This document shows positions 58,851-64,000 of a DNA stretch of 64,000 nucleotides, piece by piece (the first letter of the stretch is position 1; every line of letters begins with the position of its first letter). Where the stretch lies: positions 1 to 64,000 of the forward strand of contig NZ_BMWC01000005.1 of the NCBI RefSeq assembly GCF_014651035.1, given 5' to 3'. The stretch is from Streptomyces lomondensis. GTDB taxonomy: Bacteria > Actinomycetota > Actinomycetes > Streptomycetales > Streptomycetaceae. The position numbers and the translations under genes were made by a program. The notes beneath the pieces are model-generated. The model was given only the letters and a program-made list of their open reading frames with translations. It was not told where the DNA came from and searched no databases.

Positions 58851-60447
58851 GCAGGAGTGAGTCTTGGACCCATTCCTGGTCGCTGCGGACATCCCGAACG
58901 GTCTTGGGTGTCCTGGTCGCCCGCGTACTCGCCGCGTCCGGCGGCACGGATCGTGTCCGTGGTCCGGGGACGCGGGGGCGGGTTCCCTCACGCCCAAGAA
59001 CCTCCGGTCGGGCCTGGACGGTCCGATGCCCGTACCCATCGCTCTGGTGGGTGCGGGGCGGTGCCGTCCGTCGCCGGATCGGGTGTCCCAGGGCGCGCCT
59101 TCCGATCGCCACGGCTGCTGCGTCGTGGCGCGTGGTCTTGCGGGTCTTGCTGGTGAGGGGTTTCTGCCAGTGCTGGGCGCCCCACCGGCTGGTGTAGGCG
59201 GGGTCGACCGCGATGACAGGGATGCCCAGTTCGGCCGCCATGCTCACCAGCCGGGCCCGCAGCCTGCCGGCGGGCAGGCCGCAGATGAGGTTGCGGAACC
59301 GCTTCTTGCGGCCGTGCTTCTCGCGGGTCTTCTCCGCGGCGAAGTCGAGGTTTTCGACGGCGATCGCGAGGCCGTGGCGTTTGGCGAAGTGCAGCAGGCG
59401 GATCAAGGCGTGGCGGATCTGGGCGTCGCGGTGCTGGGTGGTGCCGGTGAGGTCGTAGCCGAAGCGCAGTGGTGCCCCGACGGGGTTGCCGTGAGTGTCG
59501 AGGCGCCAGGCGGCCAGGTGATCGGCGTTGGTGTCCACCCCGATCAGGCCGCCCGCCCGGGCCGCCTCCAGCGGCACGGTCCGGACCGGGGGGATGGTCC
59601 AGGAGGCGGTCAGGTACCAGCGGCTTCGGCCGGTGTCCTCGTGGATGCGGTAGGCCACGGCCCGGTTCGCCTGGATACGGTCGGCCCACTGCTCGCCCCG
59701 GTGCGCGAACACCACACGGGTGGCGAGGACGTACCGGCCGTGCGCAGCGTTGGCCAGGTGTGCCAGCGGCGCGGGCAGCTTGATCGAGACTTCGCCGTCG
59801 GGGGTGACGCGGATGGTCTCGTTGCCGAACCGTTTGCCGGACTCCCCGTCCGCCTGCAGGAAGCGGCGCACGGCCTGCCACCGGGTCCGCCACTGCTGTT
59901 CGGTCAGCTGTGCCTGCTCCAGGTGGTGGCGGGTGTTCAGCAGTCGCTTGCCGCCGCGCACCACACGCACCACCCCGGCTTCCCACTCGGCCCGCGCCGC
60001 CCGCAGCCGGTCGTCGAGCAGGCGCAGACGGCGGGACTTGGCAAACCACTCCTGACGGGTGTCGTAACCACCCGGAGCACGCTTGCTGCCTTTCTCCCCC
60101 AGGGGCAGGGACAGCCGGTGGGTGATCGTCCTGACCCCTGCTTCGAGGCCTTGGAGGTGCGCGAGCTGACCGCGCCGGGCCAGTGCCCACTGGTCGTGGG
60201 TGGCCTTCGTGATCGACCCCGCCCAGCGGGAGGAGGACTCCTCAGTCAGGACCCGCTTGCGCTGCGCCCACTGATCGCTGTCGTGCGCCAGCCCCGCCGC
60301 GCACCGCGCCTTCAGATCCCGCGAGGCCAGCGAACTCAGGTGGTCACCGATCAGACGAAGGACTTTCTCGTCCTCGGCGGTGAGGTGCTTGAGGCGGGTA
60401 CGGATCGCGACCCCGCAGGGGCCGGGCACCACGAACGGTGCCGCCAC
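58840..60447 (-). CDS. tnpB: TnpB-type RNA-guided nuclease/transposase protein (IS200/IS605 family), no tnpA
   Basis: A protein of about 535 residues. The RuvC-like triad is present: Asp in GLIGVDTNADHLAAW, Glu in LAIAVENLDF and Asp in KTTRHDAAAVAIGRRAL (about 305, 365, 442 from the chosen start). An N-terminal helical/WED-like part and basic segments come first, as in TnpB. The zinc-finger CxxC pairs usually found between Glu and the last Asp are absent: that segment reads DPAYTSRWGAQHWQKPLTSK. The last 80 residues are Pro/Arg/Thr-rich. The start is uncertain; the GTG at 60447 has GGGAG immediately before it, a poor fit. The stop overlaps the GH43 gene's end by 11 bp. No tnpA and no IS ends were identified, though the guide RNA should lie at the 3' end. 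Confidence 0.85.
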   Translation of the reverse strand: MAAPFVVPGPCGVAIRTRLKHLTAEDEKVLRLIGDHLSSLASRDLKARCAAGLAHDSDQWAQRKRVLTEESSSRWAGSITKATHDQWALARRGQLAHLQGLEAGVRTITHRLSLPLGEKGSKRAPGGYDTRQEWFAKSRRLRLLDDRLRAARAEWEAGVVRVVRGGKRLLNTRHHLEQAQLTEQQWRTRWQAVRRFLQADGESGKRFGNETIRVTPDGEVSIKLPAPLAHLANAAHGRYVLATRVVFAHRGEQWADRIQANRAVAYRIHEDTGRSRWYLTASWTIPPVRTVPLEAARAGGLIGVDTNADHLAAWRLDTHGNPVGAPLRFGYDLTGTTQHRDAQIRHALIRLLHFAKRHGLAIAVENLDFAAEKTREKHGRKKRFRNLICGLPAGRLRARLVSMAAELGIPVIAVDPAYTSRWGAQHWQKPLTSKTRKTTRHDAAAVAIGRRALGHPIRRRTAPPRTHQSDGYGHRTVQARPEVLGREGTRPRVPGPRTRSVPPDAASTRATRTPKTVRDVRSDQEWVQDSLLLTD

Positions 60448-60678
60448 CTCCCGCAGCCCACCCACCCCGCCACCCCCGGCCCCGTGTCGCAGAAATCCGT
60501 CACCACACCCAACGACCACCTCCAGCGAATGTCACACATTCGAGGCAAGAACTTCCGTTCCCCTACGGCGAGCTGACCTGCCGCCGACCCGAGCACTCAC
60601 TCATACGCGCCAGAACACGCTCAAGAACCATCAATCGCCACCTGTTCACAGCCCCCTGACCCTCTTCGGAGACCCCCC

Positions 60679-62121
60679 TTGAGACGCAACGCCGTACGGC
60701 TCCTCATGGCCGTCCTGGTCGCCCTCGCGACCTGCCTCGCGGGCGCGCCCGCCCAGGCCGCCGTACCCGACTCCCCCGGTGTCACCTACACCAACCCGAT
60801 CGCGGAGAAGCGGGCCGACCCGCACATCTTCAAGCACACCGACGGCTACTACTACTTCACCGCGACCGTCCCCGAGTACGACCGCATCGTGCTGCGCCGG
60901 GCGACCACCATCCAGGGGCTGAAGACGGCCCCCGAGACCACCATCTGGACCAAGCACGCCAGCGGCGTGATGGGGGCCCACATCTGGGCGCCCGAGATCC
61001 ACTTCATCGACGGCAAGTGGTACGTGTACTTCGCCGCCGGCGCCACGAACGACATCTGGGCGATCCGCATGTACGTCCTGGAGGGCACCGGCGCCAACCC
61101 GCTCACCGCCGCCTGGACGGAGAAGGGGCAGATCAAGACGCAGTGGGAGAGCTTCTCCCTGGACGCCACCACGTTCGTCGTGAACGGCGTGCGCTACCTG
61201 GCCTGGGCGCAGCGCGACCCGTCCGTGAACAACAACACCGACATCTACCTGGCGAGGATGGCCAACCCGTGGACGATCACCGGCACTCCGGTGATGCTGT
61301 CGCGGCCCACCTACTCCTGGGAGACCGTCGGCTACAAGGTCAACGAGGGCCCGGCCGTCATCCAGCGCGGCGGCAAGGTGTTCATGACGTACTCCGCGAG
61401 CGCCACCGACAGCAACTACTGCCTCGGCATGCTCACCGCCTCCGCGAGCGCGAACCTGCTCAGCCAGGCCTCCTGGAGCAAGAGCGCCACCCCGGTGTTC
61501 GCCAGCAGCGCCGCGACCAGCCAGTACGGCCCGGGCCACAACTCCTTCACCGTCTCCGAGGACGGCAAGAGCGACATCCTCGTGTACCACGACCGCAACT
61601 ACAAGGACATCAGCGGCGACCCGCTCAACGACCCCAACCGCCGCACCCGCGTGCAGAAGGTGTACTGGAACGCCGACGGCACCCCGAACTTCGGCATCCC
61701 GGTCGCCGACGGGGTCACCCCGCAGCGCTTCTCCTCGTACAACTTCCCGGACCGGTACATCCGGCACTGGGACTACCGGGCCCGGATCGAGGCGAACGTC
61801 ACCAAGCTCGCCGACTCGCAGTTCCGCGTCGTACCGGGCCTCGCCGGCAGCGGCACCGTCTCGCTGGAGTCGGCGAACTTCCCCGGCTACTACCTGCGGC
61901 ACAAGAACTTCGAGGTGTGGCTGGAGCGCAACGACGGCAGCGCGCAGTTCGCGGCCGACGCCACCTTCCACCGGCGCGCCGGACTGGCCGATTCGGCGGG
62001 GGTGTCGTACGAGTCGTACAACTACCCCGGGCGATACGTCCGCCACTGGGAGTACCTGCTGAACGTGCAGGCGGTGAGCACGGCCACCGACCGGGCGGAC
62101 GCCACCTTCTACACCCAGTGA
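60679..62121 (+). CDS. Secreted GH43 glycosidase with AbfB-type (CBM42) arabinose-binding domain
   Basis: A 480-residue exported enzyme from a TTG at 60679 (GGAG upstream). Signal peptide about 1-28 (VRLLMAVLVALATCLAGAPA). GH43 catalytic residues are Asp47 (KRADPHI), Asp162 (SLDATT) and Glu223 (VNEGPAV). The C-terminal 130 residues are AbfB-like: SSYNFPDRYIRHWDYRARIE, ESANFPGYYLRHKNFEVWLE, then YESYNYPGRYVRHWEYLL, the S-x-N-F/Y-P-x-x-Y-I/V/L-R-H pattern. It resembles GH43_34-type alpha-arabinofuranosidases. It shares its fold with the GH43 gene upstream; the TnpB-type element separates them. Confidence 0.93.
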   Translation: MRRNAVRLLMAVLVALATCLAGAPAQAAVPDSPGVTYTNPIAEKRADPHIFKHTDGYYYFTATVPEYDRIVLRRATTIQGLKTAPETTIWTKHASGVMGAHIWAPEIHFIDGKWYVYFAAGATNDIWAIRMYVLEGTGANPLTAAWTEKGQIKTQWESFSLDATTFVVNGVRYLAWAQRDPSVNNNTDIYLARMANPWTITGTPVMLSRPTYSWETVGYKVNEGPAVIQRGGKVFMTYSASATDSNYCLGMLTASASANLLSQASWSKSATPVFASSAATSQYGPGHNSFTVSEDGKSDILVYHDRNYKDISGDPLNDPNRRTRVQKVYWNADGTPNFGIPVADGVTPQRFSSYNFPDRYIRHWDYRARIEANVTKLADSQFRVVPGLAGSGTVSLESANFPGYYLRHKNFEVWLERNDGSAQFAADATFHRRAGLADSAGVSYESYNYPGRYVRHWEYLLNVQAVSTATDRADATFYTQ

Positions 62122-62141
62122 CGGCACGGTAAATGCGCGTA

Positions 62142-62182
62142 ATGCCCTGATTGCGTTCCCGACGGGCGGGCACTCAGGGCAT
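62142..62182 (+). terminator. Inverted repeat ATGCCCTGA / TCAGGGCAT
   Basis: Perfect 9-bp arms (62142-62150 and 62174-62182) with a 23-base loop, starting 21 bp after the GH43 stop and ending just before the next gene's GTG. The long loop makes it a poor terminator, so it may rather be an operator; the function is open. Confidence 0.4.
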
Positions 62183-63109
62183 GTGCAGACACGACAGGAC
62201 ATGCGACCGCGCAGGGTGCTGCTGACCGGGTGGTTCAGCTTCCGGGACGGGGAGGCGACCGCCGGGGACGTACTGGCCCTGCGCCGGGTGGAGGACGTAC
62301 TGCGGGGGACCGGCATCCCCTACGACATCGCCTGGAGTCCCGGCTTCCGTCCGGAGGCGCTGCATCTGGACCGGCTGTGGCCCGAGGACTACAGCCACCT
62401 GGTGTTCGTGTGCGGCCCGCTGCACGGGCCGCAGGTCGAGGAGCTGCACCGGCGGTTCGCGCACTGCGTGCGGATCGCCGTCGGCACCTCGGTGATCGAC
62501 CCCGCCAGTGCGGCCGTGACCGGCTTCCACCGGGTGCTGCCCCGGGACGCGCCCGACAGCGAGCCGGTGGAGGACCTGGCGGCCCGCGCCCCCGAGGTGC
62601 CCGCCCGGCCCGTCGTCGGGGTGATCCTCACGCACGGGCAGGAGGAGTACGGGCAGCTGCGGCGGCACGGGCAGGTCGCCGAGGAGGTGACCCGCTGGCT
62701 GGGCGGGAAGGACTGCGCCCGGCTGGAGCTGGAGACGCGGCTCGACACCCACGACTGGCATCTGAGCGCCACGCCCGCGCAGCTCCAGTCCGTGCTGGCC
62801 CGGCTGGACCTCGTCGTCACCGACCGGCTGCACGGCCTCGTGATCGCGCTGCGGGTCGGCACCCCGGTGCTCGCCGTCGACCCGGTCGAGGGCGGCGCCA
62901 AGATGAGCGCCCAGGCCCGTGCCTGCGGCTGGCCCGCGCTGGTGCCCGCCGAGCGGCTGGACGTGCGGCAGCTGGACCGCTGGTGGGACTGGTGCCTGAC
63001 CGGCGGCCGGGTGACCGCCCGGCAGATCCGCGACGGGTTCCGCGAGGGCTCCGTGCCGGACAGCGCGGACCGGCTCGTCGAGGCACTGGCGCGGCCCGTC
63101 CCCGGTTAG
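62183..63109 (+). CDS. Polysaccharide pyruvyl transferase-family protein
   Basis: A 308-residue protein with a GT-B-like pattern: RRVLLTGWFSFRDGEATAGD at the N-terminus, and at the C-terminus ARLDLVVTDRLHGLVIALRV with GTPVLAVDP, the D-R-L-H-G-L motif of the PF04230 family (pyruvyl transferases for wall polymers such as CsaB). Members of the family in actinomycetes often act on extracellular polysaccharide or glycopeptide. A GTG at 62183 or an ATG at 62201 could be the start; neither has a strong ribosome-binding site. A glycosyltransferase gene lies downstream on the opposite strand, beyond a DUF3040 gene. Confidence 0.78.
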   Translation: MQTRQDMRPRRVLLTGWFSFRDGEATAGDVLALRRVEDVLRGTGIPYDIAWSPGFRPEALHLDRLWPEDYSHLVFVCGPLHGPQVEELHRRFAHCVRIAVGTSVIDPASAAVTGFHRVLPRDAPDSEPVEDLAARAPEVPARPVVGVILTHGQEEYGQLRRHGQVAEEVTRWLGGKDCARLELETRLDTHDWHLSATPAQLQSVLARLDLVVTDRLHGLVIALRVGTPVLAVDPVEGGAKMSAQARACGWPALVPAERLDVRQLDRWWDWCLTGGRVTARQIRDGFREGSVPDSADRLVEALARPVPG

Positions 63110-63194
63110 CTCCCGGGCCTCACGGGGCACCCGCTCTCACGTCTCCCCCTCCCCCGGAAGAGTGAGGCGCTCCGGCCGCCCGGAAGGAGAGAGC

Positions 63195-63515
63195 GTGTCC
63201 ATCGGCCGACTCCCCGAGAACGAACAGCGCATCCTCGACGAGATGGAACGCGCCCTGCGCCGCGACCGCCGCCTCGACCGCCGGATGCGCACCCTGCGGC
63301 CGAGCCGCCGCCCCGACCCCGCCCGGGTCCTGGGCCGGATGGCCTCCTACCGCCCCCGCGGAGTGACCGTGGCGATCCTGCTCGTGGTGTCGGTCGCCCT
63401 GATGGTGGCCGGGATCGTCACCTCCGAGCCGGGGGTGATCTGGGCGTTCGCCGCCGTGTGGCCGCTGACCCTGTTCGCCGTGTTCCGGCTGATGTGCCGG
63501 TGGTGCGAGGGCTGA
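63195..63515 (+). CDS. DUF3040 small membrane protein
   Basis: A 106-residue protein beginning MSIGRLPENEQRILDEMERA, the strongly conserved LSExEqRxLexiExxL start of DUF3040 proteins. It then has a basic segment (RRDRRLDRRMRTLRPSRRPD) and two helices (RGVTVAILLVVSVALMVAGI and VIWAFAAVWPLTLFAVFRLM). The GTG at 63195 has GGAAGGAGAG just upstream. Function unknown; actinomycetes carry several copies. Confidence 0.85.
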   Translation: MSIGRLPENEQRILDEMERALRRDRRLDRRMRTLRPSRRPDPARVLGRMASYRPRGVTVAILLVVSVALMVAGIVTSEPGVIWAFAAVWPLTLFAVFRLMCRWCEG

Positions 63516-63548
63516 GCGCCCACCTGCCCGGGCACGTCAGCCCGGGTG

Positions 63549-63592
63549 TCAGCCGGTGTAGCGGCGGGCCTCAGCCGGTGTAGCGGCGGGCC
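63549..63592. repeat. 22-bp tandem duplication at a gene end
   Basis: TCAGCCGGTGTAGCGGCGGG and two further bases (63549-63570) are repeated exactly at 63571-63592. The duplicated unit contains the stop codon of the minus-strand glycosyltransferase and its last codons (RRYTG), so a second copy of its C-terminal coding end follows the stop. Confidence 0.85.
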
Positions 63593-64000
63593 TTCGAGGC
63601 CCGCTGGGCCGGTTCGAGCAGGCGCAGGCGGGACTCGACCTCGTGCGGCAGGACGCGGCGTTCGCGCAGCACCCAGGGGAGGGCGGCCGCCGCCTCGGCG
63701 AAGGCGCGCAGGGACACGGTGTCGCGCGGGACCGTACGGGCCAGGTTCACCGTCCGGCGCAGCGCGGGGCCGGCCGGGCGGCGCAGCCAGGTGAACCACA
63801 GGGTGTTGCGGATGCCGTGGGTCCGGCGCAGGGTGGCGTCCCGGGCGGCGGACGGGAAGTGGTGCACCGCCAGGTGGTCGGCGTACGTCAGCCACCAGCC
63901 GTCGGCCGCCAGGTCCGCGGCGAGCAGCTCCTCCTCGCCGCCCAGCCACAGCCGCGGATGGAAGCCGCCCGCGGCCCGGAAGGCGCCGGTGCGCAGTACG
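63571..64000 (-). CDS. Family 2-type glycosyltransferase, C-terminal part (gene runs beyond the window)
   Basis: The last about 142 residues are visible: LRTGAFRAAGGFHPRLWLGG then EEELLAADLAADGWWLTYAD, HLAVHHFPSAARDATLRRTH and a basic C-terminal stretch ending RRYTG. The pattern GF-x-P-x-[LF]-x-x-G-G-E-E-x-E-L-x-x-D-L is the acceptor-side ExExxL-type motif of GT-A family 2 enzymes, with conserved His-Phe at the end of the domain. Donor and acceptor cannot be told from this part. It may belong with the pyruvyl transferase-like gene in making an extracellular polymer, although on the other strand. Confidence 0.83.
   Translation of the reverse strand, partial: VLRTGAFRAAGGFHPRLWLGGEEELLAADLAADGWWLTYADHLAVHHFPSAARDATLRRTHGIRNTLWFTWLRRPAGPALRRTVNLARTVPRDTVSLRAFAEAAAALPWVLRERRVLPHEVESRLRLLEPAQRASKARRYTG

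Overview
The window is chromosomal DNA of very high G+C content. It shows GTG/TTG starts, strong third-codon G/C bias, paired two-component genes, Sec/Tat lipoproteins, multi-gene GH43/ABC sugar systems and many paralogous regulators. Together these point to Streptomyces or a close relative; this is inferred from style and gene content, not from a marker gene. No rRNA, tRNA, CRISPR array or phage structural genes were found.

Layout. 1-4.0 kb (minus strand): a spermidine/putrescine-type ABC importer (permease start, ATPase, lipoprotein) behind a sarcosine/N-methyl-amino-acid-type FAD oxidase, with a wrecked aspartoacylase-family gene between them and a divergent XRE-cupin regulator. 5.3-8.6 kb: a gene graveyard (hydantoinase A remnant, truncated copper ATPase, tyrosine recombinase with an amber codon, CorA tail), some of it in lower-G+C DNA. 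8.5-13.6 kb: an ECF sigma factor/SDR pair, then a large HTH-NTPase protein with eleven 32-residue Sel1/TPR-like repeats. 13.6-20.9 kb: a 190-bp MITE, VOC, PPOX/AraC, two paralogous secreted repeat proteins, a TetR/alcohol-dehydrogenase scrap zone, and NmrA-like and DM13 proteins. 21-25 kb: a two-component pair, a MarR-like regulator divergent from a DUF4097 protein, and a secreted I36-type inhibitor.

25.3-31.9 kb: methylmalonyl-CoA mutase genes mutA-mutB-meaB with overlapping codons, then argG behind an ArgR-like palindrome. 31.9-36.5 kb: a FAD dehydrogenase and an ornithine-cyclodeaminase-family gene divergent from a GntR regulator and an MFS transporter, joined by matching AGGTATTACACCT operators. 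36.8-39.9 kb: DUF4333 protein plus ABC/FtsX exporter. 40.2-43.2 kb: transhydrogenase pntAB. 43.4-49.6 kb: DHA2 efflux pump, kinase-fold protein and Asp-rich secreted protein sharing a 38-bp upstream motif, VOC/AraC pair, second MITE copy, Lrp-family regulator. 49.6-55.8 kb: GH13 glucosidase, sugar ABC importer and LacI repressor (an alpha-glucoside system). 55.8-64 kb: methyltransferase, Fur/Zur-family regulator with a near-consensus box, two secreted GH43 enzymes separated by a TnpB-type element, a polysaccharide pyruvyl transferase-like protein, a DUF3040 protein and the end of a glycosyltransferase.

Most promising leads: the MITE pair with perfect terminal repeats and CTAG flanks; the HTH-NTPase-repeat protein; the zinc-finger-less TnpB with an intact catalytic triad; the 38-bp motif shared by two promoters; and the GntR operator set, which ties together a possible D-proline-type pathway.
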